This document shows, in pieces, positions 52,517 through 62,710 of a stretch of 64,000 nucleotides of DNA; position 1 is the first letter of the stretch; each line of letters starts with the position of its first letter. The notes below the pieces were generated by a model, which searched no databases, was not told where the DNA came from, and was given only the letters and a program-made list of their open reading frames with translations. The position numbers and the translations under genes were made by a program. This DNA is from G963556115 sp963667375 (lineage in GTDB: Bacteria; Planctomycetota; SZUA-567): the NCBI GenBank assembly GCA_963667375.1, contig OY763323.1, forward strand, positions 930,001 to 994,000, in the 5' to 3' direction.

Positions 52517-55087
52517 ATGAGCACCGGTATGTATATTAATAATAACATTAATGCTCTGGGTACACAGAGAATAATGGGGATCAATAACAGTAAATTATCA
52601 TCAAGTCTGCAGCGTCTGTCATCTGGTTACAAAATCAATGTTGCCGCTGATGATCCTTCAGGTCTGAATATCAGTGAACAGCTCAGCAGTCAGAATTCCG
52701 GAATGAGCAGGGCGATACAGAATTCTCAGGAAGCATCAAATGTTATTGGTATTGCTGAAGGGGCGATGATTGAGATTACCAGTATTCTTACCAAGATGCG
52801 TCAGCTTGCCATACATGCTTCCAATACCGGCGCAACCTCACCGGATCAGATTCGTGCAGATCAGGCGGAAATGGATTCAGGAATTCAGTCCTGTGACCGT
52901 ATCTCAGATACTACTAGATTCTCCGATCAGTTTCTGCTTAATGGCTCTAAAGGTCTGATCTATAATGCCCAGACTGTTGTCAATGATCCTATGGATAATC
53001 CTCTGGTTGATATCGATAATACCCGTATTGATCAGATCTTTAAAAAAGAGAATTCAGCATTAGCAATAAACTTTTCTGGTGTTGAAGATCCTAATATTCA
53101 GTCCCGCGCTATTGCCAGTAGACAGGCTACCAGAGCGATTATTGAAGCTGATGCCACTGTAGCCAGTCAGTATGGAGAATGGGCAGCTGATATCAGCAGC
53201 GGTTATCTAACCGCTGATCAGCAGTTTATTCTTACCGGGGAAGCCGGATCACGATCTTTCGGTTTTAATAACGGTACACATTTGGGTACCGTTGTTAATT
53301 CAATCAATAATACTAAAGAAAGTATCGGTGTCGGCGCGACTCTGACCTTTGACAGTTCGGTTACTGGTGTCAATCTGGATCAGGACTATATTTATAATCC
53401 TGCCGCCTTAGAGGTGAGAAGCAGTGGTGAGGCAGCGGTTTATAATATGGATGAAAATGGAGACGGGGTGACCTCCGGTGTCACCAGTGTATCCTTCGAT
53501 ACTACCCAGCCGCAATATACTGCTAATACCCTTGTTCCCGGGAAAAATCTTTCCGCAGACGGGCGTCTGTATCTGCGCTGGACCTCTGCAACCGAGTATA
53601 TTGCATATAAGGATGATGAATATAAGATGGAGGTCGGTAGAGGCTCATCCGGTGGAGTAATGACCTCATCCAATAATTCCGATGTTTCACTTGCTTATAT
53701 GACTATGACCGCTGCCGCTGATACCGAGGCCGGAGATACTAGTGTTGTACAGATTGGTCAGGTATTTGAGATGCATGATGCCACAAGTGCCAGCTATGCT
53801 GTAAACGGTATGAATCTGGATGAGATGGCACCACTGGTAAATGATTTCGGACTTGAGCTTGGTACCGGGGCGAGTGGTACCTGCAGTTGTGTAAGCGGAA
53901 TCAGACTCGGTGAGAATACCGATGAAACCGGAAAGCTCTATTATAAATCCGAGTATGATAATGTCGCCGGCACGGTGACAGTCAGTGCATACAAGAATCC
54001 ATCAATGCTGAGTGAGGATCTGGTTGCCAGCGGTATGACCGATATTGGCACGCCTCCGACCGGTGATCCTTATGAGGTCAGACTTCTTGAAGAGGATGGT
54101 GACGGTGATGGCGAAAAGTCAGGTATTTACGGAACCTTTGTCTTTGACGGCAGTACACCGGCTTCTACTATCGCTACCGGTACTATGGAGTTTGATAATC
54201 TTGGTATGAGGCTTTACTCTCTTGAATATGGCTCACTCAGCAGTATCAGAGTTCAAAATGTCGAAGGTAATCTCTGGGGGCAGTATAAGGATCCTTCAAG
54301 TCTGGTACTCGAACGGATAAATGAAGGTGAAACCATTCAGGAGAATGGCAATAATGCGCAGATTACCGTTAATGGCCGGCTTATTGAGACTGATGGACTT
54401 ACTGCAAGTATTGCCAATCAGAATTTCTCCGGGGATGTTACTTTTAATGCCGGTGAACTTGGAATGACCACTATTGCTCAGGTTGGCCAGGATATTGGTG
54501 CTTTGATGTCACGCGGCGGATCTTTACAGGCTGTTGAGTCCACAGTCGGTATGAATGATCCAACAGATCCTGCATATGCGACCTGGTGTACAAATGCGCG
54601 TCATTCGACTTCTGAAGAATTATCAGAATTTGTCGGTGGTATGCAGTATCAGCTGGGTGAAGGTGACAGTGACGTTGAAAGAACTATTTACAGTATTCCG
54701 GGAATGTCATCATCAAATATTGGTAAAGTAACTATTGACGGCAAACTGTATACATTACAGGATGTCCTTTCCGGTGGTTCTGCAAGTCTGGCGAATGATC
54801 CGATAAAGGCGATGAAGATTCTGTCACAGGCACTTGATGACGTTACCGAGACTAGAGCTCGTCTGGGTGCTTTCCAGAAGGATATGCTGCAGACCAATAT
54901 TAACTCACTGGAGATAACAGTTGAGAATATAACCAAGACGGAGTCGTATATCCGTGATACTAATATGGCCTATGAATCAACTGAATTCACTAAAAATCAG
55001 ATTCTGGTAAATGCTGGTACTTCAATGCTGGCGCAGGCTAATCAGACTCCACAGAATGTTCTTCAGCTTCTGAATGGAGGAGCATAA
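52517..55087 (+). CDS. Giant flagellin, copy 2
   Basis: This 856-residue paralogue of the preceding flagellin is similar in both the conserved ends and much of the central region (shared NGTHLGTVVNSIN, VGATLTFDSSVTGVN, LGENTDETGK, GMQYQLGEGD...ERTIYSIPGM). The N-terminal D0/D1 has RLSSGYKINVAADDPSGLNISEQ. The C-terminus has TSMLAQANQTPQNVLQLLNGGA. It has its own AAGGAG ribosome binding site. The strong terminator downstream marks the end of the flagellin operon. Two unequal giant flagellins suggest a heteropolymeric filament or one with ordered regions. Confidence 0.96.
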   Translation: MSTGMYINNNINALGTQRIMGINNSKLSSSLQRLSSGYKINVAADDPSGLNISEQLSSQNSGMSRAIQNSQEASNVIGIAEGAMIEITSILTKMRQLAIHASNTGATSPDQIRADQAEMDSGIQSCDRISDTTRFSDQFLLNGSKGLIYNAQTVVNDPMDNPLVDIDNTRIDQIFKKENSALAINFSGVEDPNIQSRAIASRQATRAIIEADATVASQYGEWAADISSGYLTADQQFILTGEAGSRSFGFNNGTHLGTVVNSINNTKESIGVGATLTFDSSVTGVNLDQDYIYNPAALEVRSSGEAAVYNMDENGDGVTSGVTSVSFDTTQPQYTANTLVPGKNLSADGRLYLRWTSATEYIAYKDDEYKMEVGRGSSGGVMTSSNNSDVSLAYMTMTAAADTEAGDTSVVQIGQVFEMHDATSASYAVNGMNLDEMAPLVNDFGLELGTGASGTCSCVSGIRLGENTDETGKLYYKSEYDNVAGTVTVSAYKNPSMLSEDLVASGMTDIGTPPTGDPYEVRLLEEDGDGDGEKSGIYGTFVFDGSTPASTIATGTMEFDNLGMRLYSLEYGSLSSIRVQNVEGNLWGQYKDPSSLVLERINEGETIQENGNNAQITVNGRLIETDGLTASIANQNFSGDVTFNAGELGMTTIAQVGQDIGALMSRGGSLQAVESTVGMNDPTDPAYATWCTNARHSTSEELSEFVGGMQYQLGEGDSDVERTIYSIPGMSSSNIGKVTIDGKLYTLQDVLSGGSASLANDPIKAMKILSQALDDVTETRARLGAFQKDMLQTNINSLEITVENITKTESYIRDTNMAYESTEFTKNQILVNAGTSMLAQANQTPQNVLQLLNGGA

Positions 55088-55158
55088 AAATTACATCACC
55101 TTTATTGGTATTATGATAAAGGCTCGCCCCCGTTGCTCGATTCTAACGACCCAAGAGT

Positions 55159-55190
55159 AAAACCACGCCCTGCCAGGCGTGGTTTTGTAT
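55159..55190. terminator. Terminator between flagellin 2 and the kpsF-like gene
   Basis: A perfect 11-bp stem (AAAACCACGCC with GGCGTGGTTTT) has a 6-nt loop. The A and T ends make it bidirectional for the converging genes. Confidence 0.9.
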
Positions 55191-55221
55191 TTTATAAATA
55201 TAATGAAAAAATATAATGATT

Positions 55222-56172
55222 TCAGATGCTGTTAATAGCGATGGTCTTTAGTTCAAGGAGTCCTGTGACCTTTTTATCGCGGTTCAGTACCGGCATTTCG
55301 CCGATCCGGTATTCTTTAAATATCGGCAGTATATCGGCCACACTCTCATCTTCATAGCAGAACTTTGGCGATGTTATCATGTATTCTGCTATTTTTCCAG
55401 TCAGACCGGATGAATTTTTCAATAACAGCCGGCGCAGGTCACCATCGGTAAAGATTCCCAGAAGTTTATGTGCGGTATCTATTATGATGACAGAACCGGA
55501 ATGACTACGGTCGATAGCATTTATCGCTTCAAGAACTGTTGCTTTATCGGTAACAGTAGCAACGGTTGCTTCCGGGCGCATCAGCTCTTTTACGATGAGT
55601 GATTTTTTGCCGAGGGCTCCTCCCGGATGATAACGGGCGTAATCACTGACGGTGAAATTTCGCCGTTTCATCAATGAGATTGCCAGCGCATCGCCCATTG
55701 CCAGCATATTGGTGGTACTAGCTGTAGGCGCCAGACCGTGTGGGCACGCTTCCCGGCTGCTGCCGAGCTCAAGGGTGATGTCGGCCTGAGTCCCCAGGGT
55801 ACTGCGCGGATTTGAAGTTATACCTATTATATAGATTTTAAGTCGTTTGAGATGTGGAATAAGGGTTGAAATCTCCTCTGATTCACCGGAGTTACTGAAC
55901 AGGAGTATAATATCACCCTCTTGCGTCATACCAAGGTCGCCATGCAGTGCATCGCTTGGATGCATGAAGAATGAATGGGTACCGGTACTTGCCAGGGTAG
56001 CAGCAACTTTATTGGCGATAAGACCTGCTTTGCCGATGCCGCTGGTAATAACCCGTGAATCGGTATGTTGCATAATATATTCTACAGCTTTGTTGAAACG
56101 TTCATCCAGAAGTTCTTTCATCTTCTGAAGCGCTGTAATTTCAATTTCAATTACTTCTTTTCCTGTAAGCAT
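55222..56172 (-). CDS. Arabinose-5-phosphate isomerase (KpsF/GutQ/KdsD family)
   Basis: This isomerase interconverts ribulose-5-phosphate and arabinose-5-phosphate for Kdo synthesis in LPS or capsule. Its 316 residues have an N-terminal SIS domain (SRVITSGIGKAGLIANKVAATLASTGTHSFFMHPSDALHGDLGM, LLFSNSGESEEI, GLAPTASTTNMLAMGDALA) and two C-terminal CBS domains (about 205-316). AAGGAT precedes the ATG at 56172. An rfbB-like gene lies 15 bp upstream in the same direction, so both belong to one envelope-sugar unit. Confidence 0.94.
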   Translation of the reverse strand: MLTGKEVIEIEITALQKMKELLDERFNKAVEYIMQHTDSRVITSGIGKAGLIANKVAATLASTGTHSFFMHPSDALHGDLGMTQEGDIILLFSNSGESEEISTLIPHLKRLKIYIIGITSNPRSTLGTQADITLELGSSREACPHGLAPTASTTNMLAMGDALAISLMKRRNFTVSDYARYHPGGALGKKSLIVKELMRPEATVATVTDKATVLEAINAIDRSHSGSVIIIDTAHKLLGIFTDGDLRRLLLKNSSGLTGKIAEYMITSPKFCYEDESVADILPIFKEYRIGEMPVLNRDKKVTGLLELKTIAINSI

Positions 56173-56187
56173 AACATATCCTTTATC

Positions 56188-57252
56188 TTATTTTCCGAGT
56201 CTTTCGCCGGAATATTTCTCTTTACGGATACTTTCGGACCATGCACTGTTTTCCAGATACCAGATGACGGTCTTTTTCAGTCCTTCTTCAAACTTTAATG
56301 ATGGCTGCCAGCCGAGTTCATTTTGGATACGGGTTGCGTCAATGGCGTAGCGCTGATCATGTCCGGGGCGGTCTTTAACGAAGGTTATAAGTTCGCGATA
56401 GTTTTTAACAGTTTTTGGCGGTCTGAGGTCCTGCATTATATCACAGAGCAGGTGTACAAGTTCTAGGTTTTGCCATTCGTTGCAACCGCCGATATTGTAG
56501 GTGCGGCCATTACAGCCTTTATGAATAATGGTGGAAATTGCGGAGCAGTGATCTTCAACATAGAGCCAGTCTCTGATATTGGTGCCGTTTCCGTAGACTG
56601 GTAGGGGTTCTTCGGCTTCGGCTTTCTGGATCATAAGAGGAATGAGTTTTTCCGGGAATTGGTATGCGCCGTAATTATTCGAGCAGTTGGAAATAGTTAC
56701 CGGCAGGTTATAAGTACGGTGCCAGGCCATTACCAGATGATCACTGGCGGCTTTTGAGGAGCTGTAGGGGCTGGAGGGATCATACTTTGTTTCTTCGGTA
56801 AAGAATCCTGTATTGCCGAGTGAGCCGTAAACTTCATCGGTGCTGACATGGTGAAATCTGACATCAGTCCGATCCTGCCAGTAATTTTTTGCCGCCTGCA
56901 GCAGTTCATATGTTCCGAGAATATTGGTCTCAAGGAAATCTCTGGGGCCGTCAATGCTTCTGTCAACATGACTTTCTGCAGCCAGATGGGCAACGGTGTC
57001 TATTTTGTATTGAGAGAAAACTTTTTTCAGTAATTCCCGGTCACAGATGCTGCCATGAACAAATGTATAGCGCGAGGGGTATTTTTCAGCAATATCTTGC
57101 AGATTATTGAGACTTCCGGCATAGGTGAGAGCGTCAAGATTTACTACTTGCTCTATCTCAGGGTGTTTTTCCAGAAAATAACGGACGAGGTTGGTACCGA
57201 TAAAACCGGCACCTCCGGTAATGAGAATATTTCTGGGAATATGGGTGTTCAT
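56188..57252 (-). CDS. rfbB: dTDP-glucose 4,6-dehydratase (RfbB/RmlB)
   Basis: This extended SDR enzyme of 354 residues converts dTDP-glucose to dTDP-4-keto-6-deoxyglucose, the branch point to rhamnose and other deoxysugars. The NAD motif is GGAGFIGTNLV. The active site has VSTDEVYGSL and the YSSSKAASDHL Tyr-x3-Lys. The substrate-binding NNYGAYQFPEKLIPLMI and VYGNGTNIRDWLYVEDHC segments are typical. AAGGAA precedes ATG 57252. No rfbA, rfbC or rfbD is in the window. It could make precursors for the glycosyltransferases here, which is an inference. Confidence 0.93.
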   Translation of the reverse strand: MNTHIPRNILITGGAGFIGTNLVRYFLEKHPEIEQVVNLDALTYAGSLNNLQDIAEKYPSRYTFVHGSICDRELLKKVFSQYKIDTVAHLAAESHVDRSIDGPRDFLETNILGTYELLQAAKNYWQDRTDVRFHHVSTDEVYGSLGNTGFFTEETKYDPSSPYSSSKAASDHLVMAWHRTYNLPVTISNCSNNYGAYQFPEKLIPLMIQKAEAEEPLPVYGNGTNIRDWLYVEDHCSAISTIIHKGCNGRTYNIGGCNEWQNLELVHLLCDIMQDLRPPKTVKNYRELITFVKDRPGHDQRYAIDATRIQNELGWQPSLKFEEGLKKTVIWYLENSAWSESIRKEKYSGERLGK

Positions 57253-57508
57253 GCAATTCCTTTAATATAAATGAGATAGTAAATTGTATTATTAAATATA
57301 TGTATGCTGGTATTATTAGTTTAGTATAGTAAATTAAGGTGTGTATTCAAGCCTTATTAATAATACTTAATGGTGAAGATTGCTGAATAATGTATAGGGT
57401 AGAGCTATGAGGTATGAGTTTTTTCTAGTAAAAAAACAATAATAAAATACAATATCAGTTATGAGTTTATAATTACAACAGTATACATGATTATTAAAGG
57501 AGTAGCTG

Positions 57509-58627
57509 ATGAAAAATATAGATTACAGAGAATTTTTAAAGTGTAATCTCAGTTTGTTTTCCGGTTGTATTATATTCTGTTTAATTATTGCTGTTTCACA
57601 GGCTGGGGCTATTGCGCAGGAAGAAGCGGTTCAAAAGAAGCTGGAAATAAAGGCTGTACCGGTAACAGAGATATATGAGGCTATGGGAACGGTGCGGCCG
57701 GTGACTGAATTTGAAGTCCATTCTCAGATAACTGCAAAAGTAGGTGCGGTTGAGGTCAATGCTGGAGACAAGGTCGAAAAAGGACAATTACTGATCAGAC
57801 TCGATGATCGTGAGGTAGTCAGTAAACTTGAGCAGGCCAAAGAGGGTCTGGCAATTGCCAAGCGTGGTGTAGAGCAGAATCTCAAGAGTGATGAAGAATT
57901 GCAGGCTGAGTATGATCAGGCGGAGTCAGATTTTAAACGTTCAGAAAAGCTCTTTAAAGACGGTATAAACAGTAAGAAAGAATATGATCAGGCTAAGACG
58001 GCCTATCTTAAAATGAAAGCGCAGATCGGGTTGTCCAAACAGCGGGTATTATCGGCTCAGGCGGCATTGAGGCAGGCGGAACAGGTGGTCAATGAGGCTG
58101 AGATTTATGCGGAGTATGCAAATATCCGGGCAGTAAATTCAGGAATTGTTACCAATCGTGATGTAGATCCGGGTGATCTGGCAACTCCCACAAAGACGCT
58201 GTTGACGATTCAGACCGGCTCGGCATTGAGGTTGGAAGCAGGAATACGGGAAAGCCTTATCGCGAATATCAAGGTTGGAATGAAGCTTGAAGTGAAATTG
58301 GGAACCGGTAATCTTAAGCTTACCGGAGTAGTTGAAGAAATAGAACCTTATGCGAATGCCAAGACCAGATCATTTATGGTAAAAGTAGGCATACCGGTTA
58401 CTCAGGGAGTATATCCCGGTATGTTCGGGAGACTACTGGTGCCGCTGTCTTCACGAATGAGTATAATGGTACCACGGGAAGCAGTGACAGTTGTCGGGCA
58501 GCTCAAAATGTTAAAGGTTATGCAGGGAGAAACGGTGCGGAAAGTGTTTGTCAAAACCGGTAGAGAGGATAATAATCAGATAGAAATATTGTCCGGTATG
58601 GAGGATGGTGATACTATAGTGTTTTAA
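57509..58627 (+). CDS. RND efflux periplasmic adaptor (membrane fusion protein)
   Basis: This HlyD/AcrA-type adaptor has 372 residues and a membrane-spanning signal region (CIIFCLIIAVSQAGAIA). The biotinyl-lipoyl-like half motif is VRPVTEFEVHSQITAKVGAVEVNAGDKVEKGQLLIRLDDREV. A long alpha-hairpin follows (about 105-200), then the second lipoyl half (NIRAVNSGIVTNRDVDPGDLATPTKTLLTIQ) and beta-barrel and membrane-proximal domains. It pairs with the RND pump gene downstream. No outer-membrane TolC gene is adjacent. Confidence 0.92.
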   Translation: MKNIDYREFLKCNLSLFSGCIIFCLIIAVSQAGAIAQEEAVQKKLEIKAVPVTEIYEAMGTVRPVTEFEVHSQITAKVGAVEVNAGDKVEKGQLLIRLDDREVVSKLEQAKEGLAIAKRGVEQNLKSDEELQAEYDQAESDFKRSEKLFKDGINSKKEYDQAKTAYLKMKAQIGLSKQRVLSAQAALRQAEQVVNEAEIYAEYANIRAVNSGIVTNRDVDPGDLATPTKTLLTIQTGSALRLEAGIRESLIANIKVGMKLEVKLGTGNLKLTGVVEEIEPYANAKTRSFMVKVGIPVTQGVYPGMFGRLLVPLSSRMSIMVPREAVTVVGQLKMLKVMQGETVRKVFVKTGREDNNQIEILSGMEDGDTIVF

Positions 58628-58692
58628 AGCTTGGGATGATGTTTCTGTTATTGATGAAGAAAAGTTTTTTCTGTATCCGGAAGGCAAGTATT

Positions 58693-61600
58693 ATGAGTAA
58701 GACAGAGAGCAGATCAGCTTTAGCGGGTTTTTTCCGGTTTTTTATTACCTCACCGCTGACACCAATGCTGATTGTAATTGCTATCATATTCGGGGCAGCA
58801 GCTATTATTTTCACTCCAAAAGAGGAAGAACCGCAGATAGTCGTACCGATGGCGGATATTTATATAACTGCTCTGGGTGCAAGTTCTGAAGAGATAAAGG
58901 CACTGGCGACCTATCCGCTCGAGCAGATTCTCTGGGAGATAGATGGGGTGGAATATGTATATTCCACTACGCAGGATGAGACCGCGGTGGTTACGGTCCG
59001 TTTTTTTGTGGGTGAAGACCGGGAGGATTCATTATTAAAGCTTCATAATAAGATTCAGATGAATCTGGATAGAGTTCCTGCCATTGTCAATAGCTGGCTG
59101 ATAAAACCTGTAGAGGTTGATGATGTGCCGATTGTCAGTGTTACGCTGTACTCGGATAAATATTCGGATTATGAATTACGGCGCGTTGCCGAGGAGTTGC
59201 GTGCCAGATTATCCGGGCTGGATAATATATCCCGAAGTTATATTATCGGGGGGCGGAGCAGGGAGATAAAGGTTGATATTGATCCTCAGCTGATGGAAGG
59301 TTTCGGCGTGGATATGAGTGATATCACTAGCGCGCTGCAGGGAGCGGATGCGTCGGTACGTGCCGATCAGTTTACACGGGATAATAAAGCAATATTTGTA
59401 GGGGCGAATTCATATTTGAAATCGGTGCAGGATGTAGCTGATCTGGCGATATTTGCGGACGAGAGTGGGGTTGTATATCTCAAAGATGTGGCAAAAATCA
59501 CCGACGGCCCGGAAAATTCAGATAATTATACCTCCATATTTTTTACCAAAAACAATGCTAATGTAACTGCTGCATTCAAAGGCAGGGATCTCAGTGCGGT
59601 TACGTTGGCATTCGCCAAGCGTAAAGGGAGTAACGCCGTAGCAGTAGCGCAGGATATAATTGGGCAGATTGATGCGGTAAGAGCCGAGTTCCTGCCGGCC
59701 GATGTGCATCTGGAAGTTACCAGAAATTATGGTAAAACCACCCAGACCAAGGTTAATTCATTGTTGAGTTCATTACTGTTTGCTATTATTTCGGTGGTTA
59801 TACTGCTGTCGTTCAGTCTTGGACGGCGGGAATCAATAGTTGTCGCGTTGGCTGTGCCGATATCATTTTCACTGGCATTATTTGTAAATATGGTACTGGG
59901 ATATTCAATAAACCGGGTGACATTGTTTGCACTAATACTATCGCTGGGGCTGGTGGTAGATGATCCAATTACCAATGTTGAGAATATTCAGAGGCATCTG
60001 AGAATGAGGCCGGATAATCCATTGGAAGCGACTATTTCGGGGCTGCGTGAGGTTTTTTCTCCAGTTATCATGTCGACTCTGGCGATAATAGTCTGTTTTG
60101 CCCCGTTGACATTTATTACCGGAATGATGGGACCGTATATGGCTCCAATGGCACTTAATGTTCCGGTTACGGTAGTATTTTCGACGGTCTGTGCTCTTAC
60201 TATCGTGCCCTGGCTGACATTGAAGCTGCTCAAGAACAGCAGTATTTTAAAGCCGAATGAAAACAACGCTGATAGTATTACACCGCGAAAGAGCAGATTG
60301 CAACGGGTATATGGGGCGGTTTTACGTCCATTTCTTGATCATAGCCGGTACCGGCGCCTGATGTATTTATTTATTGTGCTTTTATTATTCGCTTCCGGCT
60401 CACTCGCCGTGTTCAGATATGTTCCGCTAAAACTTCTGCCATTTGACAACAAAGATGAATTTGAAATAATTCTGGATATGCCTGAAGGGACACCGCTTGA
60501 AAGTACAGAACGCGCGGCTCAGGAATTTGAAGATTATCTGCGAGAATTTCCGGTAGTTAAGAGTGTAGTGAAGTATGTTGGCACCTCTTCGCCGATGGAT
60601 TTTAACAGTATGGTCCGACATTATTATCTTCGCTCTGGAGGTAGAACTGCGGATCTGCAGGTGATACTTGCTGACAGAAGTGAAAGAAAAGAGCAGAGTC
60701 ATAGTATTCTGCTTACAATGAGGCAGGGTTTGGAGAAAATAGCGCAAAAATATAATGCTGATCTGCAGCTTGTTGAAGTGCCGCCGGGACCTCCGGTGAT
60801 TGCCACCGTTGTGGCGGAAGTATACGGTGAGGCAGATACGGATTACAGCCAATTGCTGGCGAATGCCGAGAAAGTTGCGGCATTGATGCGTACAGAGGAT
60901 GCGGTGACCGATGTCATCGTTATGGCGAAACAGAACCCTGAGGAGGCAAAGATAACGGTTGATAAGGATAAAGCGGCACTGCATGGTATCGATACGCAGA
61001 CAGTGCTGGATACGATAGCTGCGGCGATGAAGGGGACTTCGCCAGCGACACTGCATATTACCGGTGAGCGTACTCCGCTGCAGATAAATGTTGGGTTGGC
61101 AGAGTCAAATAAAGCATCGGCGCTAGCCCTGGAAAATATTCCATTACGTTCTGAAGACGGGGAGCTTATTCCGCTTGGGGAACTGATTAATATTGAGTAT
61201 GCTCCCGGCTCACATGCCATATATCGTAAAAACATGCGTGATGTGGTGTATGTCACCGCTGAAATGGCAGGACGTTCGCCGGCAGAGGCGGTGATTGATC
61301 TTAAGCAGCGGCTGCAGGATCTGAGCTTAACCCCGGGGATTGCAGTAAAGTGGAATGGTGAAGGTGAATGGAAGATAACTCTTGATGTATTCAGAGATAT
61401 GGGGATGGCTTATGTTGTGGCGTTACTGGGAATATATATAATTCTTACTGTAAATACCGGGTCATTTTTTATGCCGTTATTGATAATGCTGGCGATACCG
61501 TTGACAGTATTGGGAATTCTTCCGGGATTCTTTATTCTGAATCTGTTCTCTGATATGCCTGGAGGCTATATCAATCCTACATTCTTTACCGCGACCAGTA

Positions 61601-61908
61601 TGATCGGAATGATTGCGCTGGGTGGTATTGTTATCCGCAACTCTCTGGTACTTATTGAATTTATTCAGGAAGCGCGGAATCAGGGCATGGATTTGAAGGA
61701 AGCAATTATGCAGAGCGGGGTTGTACGCATGCGTCCTATTATTCTTACAGCTCTGACTACCGCTATCGGTGCTTTTCCAATTGTTTATGATCCGGTCTTT
61801 TCCGGGCTGGCCTGGGCTCTGATATTTGGTTTGCTGGCTTCGACTTTATTTACCTTACTGGTGATTCCGGTCGCTTATTATTCGGTTAAATCGCGAAATG
61901 ACAGCTAG
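58693..61908 (+). CDS. RND multidrug efflux pump (AcrB/HAE1-type)
   Basis: This is an inner-membrane proton-driven exporter of about 1071 residues with 12 predicted helices and two large periplasmic loops. The TM4 proton-relay motif is SLGLVVDDPITNVENIQRHL, with the Asp-Asp pair. Other family features are TFITGMMGPYMAPMALNVPVTVVFS and IALGGIVIRNSLVLIEFI. ATG 58693 (MSKTESRS), preceded by GGAAGG, is preferred over upstream in-frame starts from 58636. The N-terminal MADIYITALGASSEEIKALATYPLEQILWEIDGV is a less common branch of the family. Substrates are unknown. Confidence 0.93.
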   Translation: MSKTESRSALAGFFRFFITSPLTPMLIVIAIIFGAAAIIFTPKEEEPQIVVPMADIYITALGASSEEIKALATYPLEQILWEIDGVEYVYSTTQDETAVVTVRFFVGEDREDSLLKLHNKIQMNLDRVPAIVNSWLIKPVEVDDVPIVSVTLYSDKYSDYELRRVAEELRARLSGLDNISRSYIIGGRSREIKVDIDPQLMEGFGVDMSDITSALQGADASVRADQFTRDNKAIFVGANSYLKSVQDVADLAIFADESGVVYLKDVAKITDGPENSDNYTSIFFTKNNANVTAAFKGRDLSAVTLAFAKRKGSNAVAVAQDIIGQIDAVRAEFLPADVHLEVTRNYGKTTQTKVNSLLSSLLFAIISVVILLSFSLGRRESIVVALAVPISFSLALFVNMVLGYSINRVTLFALILSLGLVVDDPITNVENIQRHLRMRPDNPLEATISGLREVFSPVIMSTLAIIVCFAPLTFITGMMGPYMAPMALNVPVTVVFSTVCALTIVPWLTLKLLKNSSILKPNENNADSITPRKSRLQRVYGAVLRPFLDHSRYRRLMYLFIVLLLFASGSLAVFRYVPLKLLPFDNKDEFEIILDMPEGTPLESTERAAQEFEDYLREFPVVKSVVKYVGTSSPMDFNSMVRHYYLRSGGRTADLQVILADRSERKEQSHSILLTMRQGLEKIAQKYNADLQLVEVPPGPPVIATVVAEVYGEADTDYSQLLANAEKVAALMRTEDAVTDVIVMAKQNPEEAKITVDKDKAALHGIDTQTVLDTIAAAMKGTSPATLHITGERTPLQINVGLAESNKASALALENIPLRSEDGELIPLGELINIEYAPGSHAIYRKNMRDVVYVTAEMAGRSPAEAVIDLKQRLQDLSLTPGIAVKWNGEGEWKITLDVFRDMGMAYVVALLGIYIILTVNTGSFFMPLLIMLAIPLTVLGILPGFFILNLFSDMPGGYINPTFFTATSMIGMIALGGIVIRNSLVLIEFIQEARNQGMDLKEAIMQSGVVRMRPIILTALTTAIGAFPIVYDPVFSGLAWALIFGLLASTLFTLLVIPVAYYSVKSRNDS

Positions 61909-61966
61909 AAATATTATTTAAGTAGTAGTTTTTATAAATTATATAGTAATGTGGTTCATTAAGAAA

Positions 61967-62004
61967 AATAAAGCCGGGAATAACAGTTTATTCCCAGCTT
62001 TATT
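61967..62004. terminator. Hairpin between the RND pump and ArsC-type genes
   Basis: An imperfect stem (AATAAAGC...GGGAATAA with TTATTCCC...GCTTTATT) lies between converging genes and could terminate both. Confidence 0.72.
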
Positions 62005-62007
62005 GAA

Positions 62008-62451
62008 TCAGGAGGGGAACTTGGTAAGCCAGTTTTTAATTTTTAATTTTAATAAGTCGCGGGTTTCCCGGAAAAGCTCTAGTTTCTGCTCAGCTGGGAG
62101 TTCTGATATTGCGGGATCGGTTATAGACCAGTGTTCATGTTTTTGCTGTTTGAGCCCAGGCCAGGAATGCGGACAGTTTTTATTGGCGTTTTCGCAGACC
62201 GTGATAAGATAATTGATATGGGATTTTCCCAGAAATTCTGAGACACTCTTGGGGTATTGGCTGGTAATATCGATATTTATCTCTTGCATAACCTCTATTG
62301 CCAGCGGATGAATAGCGGCATCGGGTGTCAGTCCGGCGCTGTTTACAGAGAACTTATTATTCTGATCAAGAAATCTGAATAATCCTTCTGCTATCTGACT
62401 GCGGCATGAGTTGCCGGTACATAAAAAAAGAACCATGGGTTTATCAGACAT
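62008..62451 (-). CDS. Thioredoxin-type arsenate reductase / LMW phosphatase-fold protein
   Basis: This 147-residue protein has the low-molecular-weight phosphatase P-loop CTGNSCRSQ (Cys11 to Arg17) and a later VCENANKNCP pair, the three-Cys pattern of thioredoxin-coupled ArsC. The ArsC features SAGLTPDAAIHPLAIEVMQEINIDI and HWSITDPA are also present. It should reduce arsenate to arsenite, or act as a related phosphatase. I start it at ATG 62451 (AGGAG upstream), leaving off 13 residues from the next in-frame start. No arsR or arsB is adjacent. Confidence 0.88.
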   Translation of the reverse strand: MSDKPMVLFLCTGNSCRSQIAEGLFRFLDQNNKFSVNSAGLTPDAAIHPLAIEVMQEINIDITSQYPKSVSEFLGKSHINYLITVCENANKNCPHSWPGLKQQKHEHWSITDPAISELPAEQKLELFRETRDLLKLKIKNWLTKFPS

Positions 62452-62710
62452 AATATAGAACTCCTTTATAATTAAGAAACAGAAATACAAATGTAAGTGT
62501 GAATAATATTAATCGATTATAATATTTGTCGCAATTTCTGACTAGTTATATTAATATTAAGATTCTGTTCAATTAATATAAGAGCAATTCAGCTGCTGTA
62601 TGCTTTCGGTAATTGTGTTAATGAGTGGGGTAAGGGCTATAATATAGATTATAGTGCTTCAGCGCAGTGAACAGCGGTTAATAACTGCAGAATAATATAA
62701 GGGCTGAAAA

